From NCBI RefSeq assembly GCF_003428165.1, contig NZ_QLIQ01000013.1:1-64000 (forward strand): a DNA stretch of 64,000 bases, read 5' to 3'. Positions 13,908 through 23,077 of this stretch are shown here, in pieces. Source of the DNA: Cysteiniphilum litorale (GTDB taxonomy: Bacteria; Pseudomonadota; Gammaproteobacteria; Francisellales; Francisellaceae). The notes under the pieces were generated by a model. It was not told the origin of the DNA. It saw nothing but the letters and a program-made list of their open reading frames with translations, and did no database searches. Numbering within the stretch: position 1 is the first letter of the stretch; each line of letters opens with the position of its first letter. The position numbers were made by a program, and so were the translations under genes.

Positions 13908-14034
13908 AATCTAGATCATCTATATAAAGTGCCAATATTCTAACAAACAAATATGATGAAAATAACTGTTATTAGGTTTTGTGAACCAATTTTTATAATC
14001 ACCAATGAAGGTGTATAAAGAAGTGTTATTGACT

Positions 14035-14051
14035 CACTGGTCAAACCAGTG
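14035..14051 (-). terminator. Hairpin after ogt
   Basis: CACTGGT and ACCAGTG form a perfect seven-base stem around a three-base loop, 11 bases past the ogt stop. No clear T-run follows on the transcript strand, so an intrinsic terminator is only weakly supported. Confidence 0.3.
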
Positions 14052-14061
14052 GTTTACCTAA

Positions 14062-14598
14062 TCAAGAGTTAGCACCACCCCGCTCAAGCTCCAACAACTT
14101 CGCCTTATTATCCAATCCCCCACCAAAGCCGATTAAACTGCCATTGCTGCCGATGACTCGGTGGCATGGAACAATAATTGAAATCGGGTTTAAACCATTG
14201 GCAAGTCCAACAGCGCGTGCTTTGTTTTTATTACCTAAACGGCTTGCTTGCTCACCATAGCTGATGGTTTTGCCATAAGGGATATTACGAAGCTCTTGCC
14301 AGACACTTAGCTGAAAGTCCGTGCCATGTGGGCATAATGGGATATCAAATACTTGACGCTTACCTTTGAAGTATTCAGACAATTGAGTTTTTGCTTTAAC
14401 AATTATCGGATGATTAACATCTTGCTTAAATGATTGAATACCCATCTGAAAAGCTTCTAACTGTGCTTCATGTTCCCAAAAGACATGATGAAGTCCTTTA
14501 TTTGATGCAAATAAAATAAGCTCGCCAATGGGTGAATTCAGCCTATCATAGACGGTTTGATCAGGTAGAAGTTTGAAAAATTTCTGAATTCTTTTCAT
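14062..14598 (-). CDS. ogt: Methylated-DNA--protein-cysteine methyltransferase (Ogt/AGT)
   Basis: This suicide enzyme moves alkyl groups from O6-alkylguanine in DNA to its own cysteine. The active-site motif PCHRVIG and the preceding helix-turn-helix-like GKTISYGEQASRLGNKNKARAVG are intact, as is the C-terminal GFGGGLDNKAKLLELE. At 178 residues it is a compact form without the Ada regulatory domain. It lies near two other DNA repair or recombination genes (dinG, recJ) on the same strand, but a repeat-bearing gap separates it from dinG. Confidence 0.94.
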   Translation of the reverse strand: MKRIQKFFKLLPDQTVYDRLNSPIGELILFASNKGLHHVFWEHEAQLEAFQMGIQSFKQDVNHPIIVKAKTQLSEYFKGKRQVFDIPLCPHGTDFQLSVWQELRNIPYGKTISYGEQASRLGNKNKARAVGLANGLNPISIIVPCHRVIGSNGSLIGFGGGLDNKAKLLELERGGANS

Positions 14599-14653
14599 GG
14601 TTTTCCCTTTCGTTTTACTATGTAATGAATCAAGAATAAGTTGAGCTTTAATA

Positions 14654-14705
14654 TTCCCTCACCCGTGCAGCTTATGCTGCATGAGCAATCCCTCAAGGGG
14701 AGAGG
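14654..14705. repeat. Small palindromic intergenic sequence between dinG and ogt
   Basis: GCAGC-TTAT-GCTGC forms a perfect small hairpin, flanked by CCCTCACCC on the left and CCCTCAAGGGGAGAGG on the right, which can also pair in part. This resembles short dispersed palindromes found between genes in many proteobacteria. No second copy is seen in this window. Confidence 0.4.
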
Positions 14706-14754
14706 TACTAGCTGATGCAACCTATTCATACATCATTACTATGTCACAATTTTA

Positions 14755-16836
14755 TCATTTTACAATTTCGAAATCAGGCAAATTCTCCAAAAGTGCTTTA
14801 CCATAAAACTTGGTTTTTAAACGCTTATCTAGAATAATTACCTCACCAATATCCGCCTCTGTGCGCACGAGACGCCCTACCATTTGTGTTAATTTCAAGG
14901 AAGCTTGCGGCAGTGATATATCCATGAAGGGTTTACGCTTAATCGACTCTAACCATTCAGAGCGTGTTTTATCAATCGGATTGGTTGGCACAGAAAATGG
15001 TAATTTGTGAATAATCAACCGTGTTAAATAAGCACCTGGCAAATCAACCCCTTCAGAAAAGCTATCGACACCAAAAATAATCGATGGTTTAAATTGATCG
15101 ACACGCTTTTTATGAATGGCAATCATTGCCTGTTTTGAGCGATCGCCCTGAATAAGCGTTATTTTCTTAAGGGCACTATTTAAGCGCATATAGACCTTTT
15201 CCATTGCATGAATACTAGTAAAGAGCATTAAAGCGCCTTCATGTAAGTCTTTAAAATAGACTTCATTGAGGAGCTTGGCTGTCTCTTCAATATGTTTGTC
15301 TTGTTGTGCTGGCTCATATTGCATATCAGCAATAACAAGCTTTGATTTGGAATAATTTAACGGTGAAGATAAAAGCAAGGTTTTGGCTTCTTTTTTAAGG
15401 GATGTGGCATTTAAGAAGCGATCAAACTTACCTAATGAACGCACAGTAGCTGAACACATCACTACACCATGTTGTACATTTTGCCAAAAGACTTGTTTTA
15501 ATAATGAAGCTGCTTCAATCGGTGAGGCATGAATATCATAATCTTGAAAATGAGTTGCCAACATATCCGTTTGCACTTCTTTTGCTTCTTTTACTTCTTC
15601 ATGTCTCACTTTCTTTTCATGTGGGACAACCCATTTGGCAATCGGTGGCATCGTCGCTTGATTAATCATCAATGACCAGACATTGTAGAGATTTTTTGAG
15701 CGCTCTAACAAAAAGCCAATTTGTGTGAATTGTTTCTCTAAACTACTGGCTGAATGAATTTGACTTTTCTCAGCAAAATCATCAAGCTTCGTCTTAAGCT
15801 TATCACACTGATTCATATAAAAAGCCGCACCTTCTTTGATCGATGTCGCAAGCTGAAGCATCTCATCCGTAATATGGGTTATGCGCCAAACATTTTCTTC
15901 TTTCATTGCATGAGCATACATAGGATCAATTAACTGCTGCATTTGGGTTAACTGCTGAATCAGGTTTTTACGCACCTCTTTCCAATTCTCACGCATAGCA
16001 CGATCAGCAAGCTCAGAAGGTAAACCATTTAAGAGTTTATCAACATCATTAATCCATGTTTGCGAACCTAATAGTGAGGCAAAACCAGAAAGTGATCTTA
16101 ATGCCCGATCCGGTAAATGATGACACTCATCGATAATGTACAGGCTATCTTCAAATTTAGGTAAAATCGCACCATCACCAAGATCAAGGTGTGACAATAA
16201 CAAACTATGATTGACAACGATAATATCCACTTTGCGTAAGCCTTGGCGCGCGTTAAAAAAAGGACATTCACGATAACACTCACAGCGGCTAAACGAACAC
16301 GAGCTGCTGGTGTTATAAATCTCACTCATCAGTGCTTTAGAAACCGGTTTCTCCAACAGATCAAAATCGCCATCCCAATCTTTGCTCAAGCGCTGATCGA
16401 GCATTTCTGCTTCTTTCTGCAAGTCACTATCATCACTGTCAAAGTGATGCAGTTTACGCGGGCATAAATAGCGCGAGCGCCCTTTTGCCAATTGATAACC
16501 AAACTCAATTTTATGGTGTTGCATAAGCTCATGAATAAACGGTAAATCTTTATCAATCAGCTGTTCTTGCAATGCTACCGTTGCCGTTGATACAACAATT
16601 GATAACTTCTCTTGCCCTTGTTTAGCTCGTACTTCATTTGCTAAAAGCGCACCGAGTAAATAAGCAAAGCTTTTACCGGTTGCCGTTGGTGCTTCAATAA
16701 CAATTTTTTCATTATTGATCAATGTTTCTTTAACTGCTTCAATCATTGTCAGCTGCGCATCACGCACATATAAGCCGGCTTCTTCAAACAGCTTTTTGAT
16801 ATTAAGCTCTATATGTCCAACACTTTGAGTAGTCAT
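14755..16836 (-). CDS. dinG: ATP-dependent DNA helicase, DinG/YoaA family
   Basis: The 693-residue superfamily 2 helicase of the iron-sulfur (XPD-like) class unwinds DNA 5' to 3' during repair. Walker A is APTATGKS near residue 50. The 4Fe-4S cysteines are visible as RYLCPRK, then a group in SCSFSRCECYRECPF. The Walker B box is DECH (IIDECHHLPD), and the C-terminal motifs include GVDSFSEGVDLPG and QMVGRLVRTEAD. It starts five bases after the recJ stop, so perM-recJ-dinG is probably one transcript. Confidence 0.92.
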   Translation of the reverse strand: MTTQSVGHIELNIKKLFEEAGLYVRDAQLTMIEAVKETLINNEKIVIEAPTATGKSFAYLLGALLANEVRAKQGQEKLSIVVSTATVALQEQLIDKDLPFIHELMQHHKIEFGYQLAKGRSRYLCPRKLHHFDSDDSDLQKEAEMLDQRLSKDWDGDFDLLEKPVSKALMSEIYNTSSSCSFSRCECYRECPFFNARQGLRKVDIIVVNHSLLLSHLDLGDGAILPKFEDSLYIIDECHHLPDRALRSLSGFASLLGSQTWINDVDKLLNGLPSELADRAMRENWKEVRKNLIQQLTQMQQLIDPMYAHAMKEENVWRITHITDEMLQLATSIKEGAAFYMNQCDKLKTKLDDFAEKSQIHSASSLEKQFTQIGFLLERSKNLYNVWSLMINQATMPPIAKWVVPHEKKVRHEEVKEAKEVQTDMLATHFQDYDIHASPIEAASLLKQVFWQNVQHGVVMCSATVRSLGKFDRFLNATSLKKEAKTLLLSSPLNYSKSKLVIADMQYEPAQQDKHIEETAKLLNEVYFKDLHEGALMLFTSIHAMEKVYMRLNSALKKITLIQGDRSKQAMIAIHKKRVDQFKPSIIFGVDSFSEGVDLPGAYLTRLIIHKLPFSVPTNPIDKTRSEWLESIKRKPFMDISLPQASLKLTQMVGRLVRTEADIGEVIILDKRLKTKFYGKALLENLPDFEIVK

Positions 16837-16841
16837 AATAT

Positions 16842-18650
16842 TTACCTTTGATGCATCAATTTAGCCAAGTGCACGACCTTCAAGCTAACATAAGTCTGAC
16901 CATTAAAATGTTCTTTCGACAAACGATACGCCACTTGAACCTCTTCACCGATTTGAATATCAGCATCATCTAAATACTCATCAGCAAAAAACCAAATGCT
17001 TTTAAGGTTTTTACCATGAATGGTGAGCATTAATTGCAGATGTTGGCTTTCTTTACCCACCCATTTAAAACTATAAATACTTGCTTTGTTACAAAAAACA
17101 GGTGCTTCAAACTCGCGACCATAAGGCTCAAGCAAAGCAAATTTTTCAACATGTTTAAGCGTAAACTCCTCAGCAGTTAGCTCACCATCACAATAAATAA
17201 TTGGCGTGGCAGTAATATTATGCTCAGCAATCGCTTTTTGACAGTAATCATTAAAGTTTTGAGAAAATTCTACAAATTTATCTTTGTAAATGGTTAATCC
17301 AGCAGCTCCGGTATGTCCACCATATTTGATCAGAATATCTGTCGTGTTTTGATAAATAAGGTCTAGAACGGCTTTAATGTTTAAGCCATCAATGCTGCGC
17401 GCTGATCCCGTGATAATATCATCTTCCCCTTGCTTAGGTGAGAATAAAATCGTCGGCAGTCCAAAGCTGTCTTTAATGCGACTGGCTGAAATGCCATGCA
17501 CCCCAGCATGCCCATCATCAAGATATACACAAATACTTGAGGCACCCTTTGCATATTGCTTTGAAGCTTCACTCATCGCTTTGGCAGTCATTTCTTTTTG
17601 AATGGCTTTGCGATGATTATTCTGCTGCTGCAAGAACTCAACCCATTGTTTGGTTTTTTGATGATCTTCGTTTAATAAGAAACTCACCGAACTTAAAGCA
17701 TCAGACATGCGTCCATCACTATTGAGTAAAGGCGCTATAACAAACCCTAAAAACTCACTATCGACCTTGTGATGAAAATGATCACTAAAACTACTCCAAC
17801 AGCTACGTGTTAACTGTGAAATTTTGTGCATACCATAGTAAGCCACAACACGATTATTGATACTCTTTGCCATAGAAACACAGTCAGCAACTGTGCCAAC
17901 AGCAACAAAATCAAGTAAATCCGTTAACTGGCAATCATTGTTGATCGTTTTTCCTTCAAGCAATAATAGTCTTCTGACCTCTGCCATCAACAACCAAGCC
18001 ACCATGCATCCAGCAATAAAGGGGTCATTATATTCACAACCCCTCTGTGTTGGGTTCAATACGGCATAAGCGCTTTGCGGCACGCCTTCTTCAGGAATTG
18101 CATGATGATCAGTAACAATCACATCGATATTTTGTGACTTTAATAATGCAATACGCGCTTCATCGGTTGAGCCATTATCAGCGGTGATCACTAATGTCGG
18201 ACGCGTATCATCATCTAAAATACGTTGTGCAAGCTTATCAGATAAGCCGTATCCCTCTGCCATTCTATGCCCGATATATGAACGAATCTTATCCGCTGGA
18301 TGATTAAAAATATTAGTCAATGCAACATGTAAAATTGCATGTGATGTTTGCCCATCACAGTCATGGTCGGTTTCAAGCCCAATGACTTCACCACGTTCTA
18401 GTGCTTGAATAATACGCTTTGCCGCTTTTGTTGCGTCTTTTAATAAATGTGGCGAAGTTAGAAATTTAAGCTTTAAGTGAGCAAATTTTAAAGCATGCTC
18501 AGGATCATCAATGCGTCGCGCGATAATGCTCGCAATAAAACTATCGATCTTATTTTCCAGTAACACTTGATGCACTTTGCGATGGAAAGGACGCAGTTGA
18601 ATAATAACCTCTGGACGCTTTAACCTCTCTTTGAGCCTTACTTCAGCCAT
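16842..18650 (-). CDS. recJ: Single-stranded-DNA-specific 5'-3' exonuclease RecJ
   Basis: RecJ trims 5' single strands in recombination and mismatch repair. The 602-residue protein has the DHH-family metal motifs DHDCDGQTSHA near residue 100, TADNGSTDE and VTDHHAIPEEG, then the DHHA1 motif GGHTGAAGL near residue 450, and a C-terminal OB-like domain. Its start codon shares one base with the perM stop (TAATG), so the two are translationally coupled. dinG follows after five bases. Confidence 0.93.
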   Translation of the reverse strand: MAEVRLKERLKRPEVIIQLRPFHRKVHQVLLENKIDSFIASIIARRIDDPEHALKFAHLKLKFLTSPHLLKDATKAAKRIIQALERGEVIGLETDHDCDGQTSHAILHVALTNIFNHPADKIRSYIGHRMAEGYGLSDKLAQRILDDDTRPTLVITADNGSTDEARIALLKSQNIDVIVTDHHAIPEEGVPQSAYAVLNPTQRGCEYNDPFIAGCMVAWLLMAEVRRLLLLEGKTINNDCQLTDLLDFVAVGTVADCVSMAKSINNRVVAYYGMHKISQLTRSCWSSFSDHFHHKVDSEFLGFVIAPLLNSDGRMSDALSSVSFLLNEDHQKTKQWVEFLQQQNNHRKAIQKEMTAKAMSEASKQYAKGASSICVYLDDGHAGVHGISASRIKDSFGLPTILFSPKQGEDDIITGSARSIDGLNIKAVLDLIYQNTTDILIKYGGHTGAAGLTIYKDKFVEFSQNFNDYCQKAIAEHNITATPIIYCDGELTAEEFTLKHVEKFALLEPYGREFEAPVFCNKASIYSFKWVGKESQHLQLMLTIHGKNLKSIWFFADEYLDDADIQIGEEVQVAYRLSKEHFNGQTYVSLKVVHLAKLMHQR

Positions 18651-19741
18651 TAGGCTTCCTTGGGTTTTTTATTATTGATATTGCGTCGGGTCCACATCTT
18701 AACACCTGAATTGATAAGTGCTGCTAGTGGAATCGCAAAGAACAAGCCCCAAAAGCCCCATATGCCACCGAAGATAAGAACAGCAGCAATGACTGCCACG
18801 GGATGAAGGCTTAATGCCTCAGAATATAATAACGGCACCAATAAGTTGCCATCCAAACCTTGAATGATCAAATAAACTAGTAGCATATAGAAAAGCTCAG
18901 AGCTAAAGCCAAATTGACTGATTCCAATAAGCACCACAGGAATGGTAACAATCACCATCCCGATATAAGGAATAAATACCGAAAGCCCCACACAAATGGC
19001 TAATAGTAGTGAGTAATTCAAACCAAAAACGATAAAGCCAATATAGGTAACGACGGTAACAATCAAACACTCAATTGTTTTGCCTTTGACATAATTACCC
19101 AATTGTGGACGCACATCTGCCCATACTTCTTCAAGAGCACCGCGCTCTTTAGGTAGCATATTGACAAACCATTTACCAATGCGGTTTTTGTCTTTCAAAA
19201 AGAAAAATGCTAACAATGGCACGATAAATAAGTACACCAGCCAGGTAAATATACTTGATAGAGAAGCTAGAGAAAATTTAAGTAGATATTGACCAATACC
19301 GGCAATTTTATCCATCTTAATATTTGAGATCGTGCTAACCGCATCTTTGATTTGTTCAGGGGTAATAATCGTTGGATATTTTTTAGAAAGCTCCAACAAA
19401 CTCGCATGCAGATTATTAATCTGTTGCGGAATGCTCTGCACAAACTGCCCTGCTTGGTGCATTAATGCTGGAAGCACAAATAGTAATAACATAATCACTA
19501 ACGCAATAAAAATTAAAAACACAATGTAAACCGCGATATTACGATTAAGCTTTAATACTTTAGATAAGAATGCCACAACTGCTTCTAATAAATAAGCAAT
19601 GATCACGCCGGCTAAAATTGGCGCTAAAAGATCACCAAAAAAGTTAATAATGAGTACCGCAATAACCGTTACAACTATAAAGACGGCAGGTTCATTGCTA
19701 TCAAATTTTTTCTGATACCACTGCCTTAAATACTTAATCAA
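18650..19741 (-). CDS. perM: AI-2E family transporter / PerM-like permease
   Basis: The 363-residue integral membrane protein has about eight predicted helices: hydrophobic segments around residues 20-45 and 60-90, then a soluble segment near 100-150, then more helices from 155 on. The family pattern is seen in PLLAFFFLKDKNRI and the C-terminal GIWGFWGLFFAIPLAALI. Members include Na+/H+ antiporters and exporters of unknown substrate; the AI-2 name is historical. The start is a TTG at 19741 with no earlier in-frame ATG, a weak start. It is coupled to recJ. Confidence 0.85.
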   Translation of the reverse strand: MIKYLRQWYQKKFDSNEPAVFIVVTVIAVLIINFFGDLLAPILAGVIIAYLLEAVVAFLSKVLKLNRNIAVYIVFLIFIALVIMLLLFVLPALMHQAGQFVQSIPQQINNLHASLLELSKKYPTIITPEQIKDAVSTISNIKMDKIAGIGQYLLKFSLASLSSIFTWLVYLFIVPLLAFFFLKDKNRIGKWFVNMLPKERGALEEVWADVRPQLGNYVKGKTIECLIVTVVTYIGFIVFGLNYSLLLAICVGLSVFIPYIGMVIVTIPVVLIGISQFGFSSELFYMLLVYLIIQGLDGNLLVPLLYSEALSLHPVAVIAAVLIFGGIWGFWGLFFAIPLAALINSGVKMWTRRNINNKKPKEA

Positions 19742-19843
19742 AGGAGTTACCTATTTGTAAGATTCAATGACAAAAGATTGTATACAAATTATCGTGTTTT
19801 TTATAGTGTTTCATGATTGCAAATACGCGTGAATTTTTAAGAT

Positions 19844-20710
19844 TTACAGTGTGATCGATTGATAGCATCCTAAGTTCTTCAAAAACGAAGTCTTCTTTAA
19901 AATCGCTAATAAGGCAGCTTGTACATTTTGCTGTTCTTCATGCCCTTCAAAGTCGACAAAAAAGCTATAATCCCAAGCGCGCGAGCGTGATGGTCTGGAT
20001 TCAATCTTACACATATTGATATTATGCTCTGATAAACAGGCAAGCACTTGCACTAATGCATTGGGTTTATGCAATGTCGTAAAGATAATTGATGATTTAT
20101 AGAGCTCATTCTCTGCATAAGGCATATTTAACGCATCACGCCCCAATAAGAAAAATCGCGTGAAGTTAAACGGCTCATCTTCAAAATGCTCTTTAATGAC
20201 CTTTAACGAATAGGTTTGTGCGGCTAACTTACTAGCAATCGCCGCCTGCGTTAGAATCTCTTTTTCAGCAATGTATTTAGCAGCCCCCGCGGTATCAACA
20301 AAGCTCTTAGGGGATAAATGCATGCGTGCAATATTATTCTGACACTGTGCCAAGGCTTGTGGATGTGAACGCACCAACTCAATATTATCAATATCTGCTT
20401 TGGGGTGAATCATCAAACAATGCTCAACCTTTAGAATGACTTCATGCTGAATGCGTAGATTGTATTTAATGAGCTCATCATAGGCAGGAATGACACTACC
20501 GGCAATTGAGTTTTCCACTGGTATCATCGCAAAATCAGCTTTTTTCTCAGCAACCATCTCGAGTGCTTCAGCAAATGAGCCACAGGCTAAAGTTTCAATC
20601 GCACTTTGCTCATTTTTCTTATTTTGTTTATTTTGCGCTTGATAAAACTTATGAATTGCCTGTTCTGAATAAGCCCCCTTTTCTCCTTGGAAAGATATCA
20701 CTAAACTCAT
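19844..20710 (-). CDS. pheA: Prephenate dehydratase (monofunctional PheA)
   Basis: This enzyme converts prephenate to phenylpyruvate in phenylalanine synthesis. The 288-residue protein starts directly with the dehydratase domain (FQGEKGAYSEQA; PVENSIAGSV; NFTRFFLLG) and ends in an ACT domain with the phenylalanine-binding ESRPSRS motif. It lacks the N-terminal chorismate mutase domain of the enterobacterial bifunctional enzyme. It follows the deaminase gene by 23 bases on the same strand and may share its transcript. Confidence 0.94.
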   Translation of the reverse strand: MSLVISFQGEKGAYSEQAIHKFYQAQNKQNKKNEQSAIETLACGSFAEALEMVAEKKADFAMIPVENSIAGSVIPAYDELIKYNLRIQHEVILKVEHCLMIHPKADIDNIELVRSHPQALAQCQNNIARMHLSPKSFVDTAGAAKYIAEKEILTQAAIASKLAAQTYSLKVIKEHFEDEPFNFTRFFLLGRDALNMPYAENELYKSSIIFTTLHKPNALVQVLACLSEHNINMCKIESRPSRSRAWDYSFFVDFEGHEEQQNVQAALLAILKKTSFLKNLGCYQSITL

Positions 20711-20733
20711 ATTAACCCCCTTTATAATAATGC

Positions 20734-21690
20734 TTAAACAAACCGAGCATTCAGGCTGTTATCAATTAACTGTTGAATTTCTGCAGTACCTAACTTTAAA
20801 CCGTCAATCAGCTCAATATAGTTTTGATTAACATAACCACCAAAATACGCTGGATCATCAGAGTTAATCGTTACTTTAATGCCTTTATCTAACAAAATTC
20901 GCGCCGGATGATCAGCCAAGTTTGGCACTACTTTTAAAGCTTTATTTGATAATGGGCACATCGTGAGTGCGATATTATCTTTTGCAATGCGTTTCATTAA
21001 TTCTTCATCAGTTAAGATCGCATTACCATGATCAATGCGCTCAACCCCTAAAATATCCAATGCTTGCCAAACATATTCATCAGGTCCCTCTTCACCAGCA
21101 TGAGCAACCAAATGAAGCCTCTCTTTACGTGCTAATTCAAAGAGATTTTTAAATTTCTCTGGTGGATTGCCAAGCTCTGAGCTATCTAAACCAATACCAA
21201 TAAAGTTATCACGATATTCCATCAGTTGATCAAAGGTGTTTAAAGCATCTTTTTCTGATAAATGACGCAAAAAACACATAATTAATTGTGTATCTATATT
21301 TAGCTCAGCTTGCGCTTTTTTGACGGCACGATTAACACCATCAAAAAGGGTCGCAAGTGAAATACCCCGCGATAAATGTGCTTGTGGGTCGATAAAAATC
21401 TCAGCATGTGTCACATGATCTTGTTGTGATTTAAGTAAATAAGCATAGGTTAAATCATAAAAATCATCAGCGGTCTGAAGTACGGACATGCCTTGATAAT
21501 ATAGATCCAGAAACTCTTGCAGATTATTAAAATTATATGCTTTTTTGACCACTGCTAAATTTTTGTACTTTAGATTAACACCATTTTTTTGCGCCAAATT
21601 CAGCATCATCTCAGGTTCAAGACTCCCCTCAAGATGCATATGTAACTCAGCTTTCGGCTGTTGCAATAAGGTTTTGATATCGTGTGACAT
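20734..21690 (-). CDS. Adenosine/adenine deaminase
   Basis: The 318-residue zinc enzyme hydrolyses adenosine or adenine to the hypoxanthine form in purine salvage. Metal and catalytic motifs are ELHMHLEGS at residues 15-23, VAHAGEEG, IDHGNAI and NSDDPAYFGGY. The last motif, with AYFGG in place of the GVQG-type motif of E. coli Add, is typical of the adenine deaminase subgroup, so adenine may be the true substrate. pheA follows closely. An inverted repeat lies upstream. Confidence 0.88.
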   Translation of the reverse strand: MSHDIKTLLQQPKAELHMHLEGSLEPEMMLNLAQKNGVNLKYKNLAVVKKAYNFNNLQEFLDLYYQGMSVLQTADDFYDLTYAYLLKSQQDHVTHAEIFIDPQAHLSRGISLATLFDGVNRAVKKAQAELNIDTQLIMCFLRHLSEKDALNTFDQLMEYRDNFIGIGLDSSELGNPPEKFKNLFELARKERLHLVAHAGEEGPDEYVWQALDILGVERIDHGNAILTDEELMKRIAKDNIALTMCPLSNKALKVVPNLADHPARILLDKGIKVTINSDDPAYFGGYVNQNYIELIDGLKLGTAEIQQLIDNSLNARFV

Positions 21691-21761
21691 GGTTTTGTTT
21701 TTACCTATTTTTTGTGTTTTTCTTTTATTTACTAACTAAGATTACGAGCTTTTTCTATTTC

Positions 21762-21872
21762 AACACCCCGCCTCGCAAGCTTGGCACCCCTCTTGCAAAG
21801 AGGGAAATATAAAACCGTTGCCTAATTCCCCTCTTTGCAAGAGGGGTGGCAGCCGTAGGCTGACGGGGTGTT
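21762..21872. repeat. 111-bp inverted-repeat (MITE/REP-like) element
   Basis: Left arm AACACCCCGCCTCGCAAGCT and continuing GGCACCCCTCTTGCAAAGAGGG matches the right arm read on the other strand (AACACCCCGTCAGCCTACGG, then GCCACCCCTCTTGCAAAGAGGG). Arms are about 45 bases with roughly 20 bases between them. It has no coding capacity. It lies between the deaminase gene and the GST-like gene, and is much richer in GC than its surroundings. Confidence 0.85.
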
Positions 21873-21923
21873 CTTAGAATTATAGTTTTTTTCAAAAATA
21901 TGTAACTCTAGTTATCAATGGTT

Positions 21924-22631
21924 TCATTTGCTAAAAATCTCCTTAAGCATACGCGCACTATGCGCTTGTAGGTTGGGGTACTTGGTTAGTTGTTGTTTTA
22001 ACTGGCTTTGCCAAGGGGTATGTTCAATATTAGCGATGACAGCGTAAACAACATGATCCAACAAACTTGGTGATTCATTAAAAAAATAGTTTTTTTGACC
22101 TAAAAACTCAGACAATGCACATAAATCTTCATCTGCTTTTTGATAGATTTGCGCTTTGGTTAAGCGCCCTAACCCTTGTTCATAGGTTTGCCTGGACGCA
22201 TTTTTGCTCATGACTTTAAAAATCATGCCAAACAATAATTTAGGCAGTTTTGTTCCTTCTTGTACTATGCTGCGCCAGTTATTATCAGTAGAAACATCAA
22301 CCCAACGACTATAAACCAACGCCCAATATAAATGCTCCTCACATAGTCTTTGATACGCCAAGGTTTGCGATTTTTCTAAAGCAGTTAAGCCTTGCTGCAT
22401 TGGTGTACTACTTTCTTTCTCCAATAAATCAATAATAAAACTACTGTCGCTATAAAACTTATCTTGCTTTTTAATATATGGCATTTTGCCCGTTGGTGAG
22501 CGACGTAAATCCGCACTATAAAAATTTTGATAAGGCACTTTTTGTGCAATCAAATAGCTTTCTAATTTCATACAAAAAGGACTGGAGTTTGGCACATCCC
22601 CTAATTTAGGAAATTGATGTAATTCAATCAT
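21924..22631 (-). CDS. Glutathione S-transferase-like protein
   Basis: The 235-residue protein has an N-terminal thioredoxin-like fold (ELHQFPKLGDVPNSSPFCMKLESYL) and a helical C-terminal domain, the architecture of the GST superfamily, closest in pattern to the metaxin/Tom37-type bacterial members. The GST SNAIL/TRAIL-like position reads YSDSSFIIDLLE. Its substrate is unknown. It follows the DUF3301 gene by two bases at the end of the kdsC-lptC-lptA run, probably as the last gene of that transcript. Confidence 0.78.
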   Translation of the reverse strand: MIELHQFPKLGDVPNSSPFCMKLESYLIAQKVPYQNFYSADLRRSPTGKMPYIKKQDKFYSDSSFIIDLLEKESSTPMQQGLTALEKSQTLAYQRLCEEHLYWALVYSRWVDVSTDNNWRSIVQEGTKLPKLLFGMIFKVMSKNASRQTYEQGLGRLTKAQIYQKADEDLCALSEFLGQKNYFFNESPSLLDHVVYAVIANIEHTPWQSQLKQQLTKYPNLQAHSARMLKEIFSK

Positions 22632-22633
22632 AA

Positions 22634-23068
22634 CTATTCCTTATCATCCTCATGCTTTGATTTTTTTGCTTGCTGCATGCGATATTCACTTAGATCAATG
22701 ATATTACCACCCTCTGTATCTTCAGGCATTTTGGCTGCTTTCATTTCTTCAACCGTGATTTTTTGATCATTAGCAATCACCTGCAAGAATTGGTTACCAT
22801 TAAACTGCAAAAAAGCCTTATAGCGATCCACACCATCATAGCTATACTCAAACGCATATTCGCGAAACAAACACATGCTACCTATGTTACTTTGGCGCGA
22901 TAAACGCATTTTTGTGAGGCACACGGTATCATCTAATAGCTGAACATCCCATTGCTTAGCTGTTTTAACTGCCATATAAACCGCATGCTCTCTTGCTTTC
23001 ATTGAATTACGCCAGATCAAGATCGCGATGACAATGATAATAACGGCACTTACTACGCCAATACTCAT
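22634..23068 (-). CDS. Membrane-anchored DUF3301 protein
   Basis: The 144-residue protein has one N-terminal membrane helix (residues 3-20, GVVSAVIIIVIAILIW), then a soluble part containing WDVQLLDDTVCL and YAFEYSYDGVDRYKA, the DUF3301 pattern of gammaproteobacteria. The C terminus is charged and low in structure. No function is established. It sits nine bases after lptA, in the position where lptB often follows. Confidence 0.75.
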   Translation of the reverse strand: MSIGVVSAVIIIVIAILIWRNSMKAREHAVYMAVKTAKQWDVQLLDDTVCLTKMRLSRQSNIGSMCLFREYAFEYSYDGVDRYKAFLQFNGNQFLQVIANDQKITVEEMKAAKMPEDTEGGNIIDLSEYRMQQAKKSKHEDDKE

Positions 23069-23077
23069 GCTAACAAC

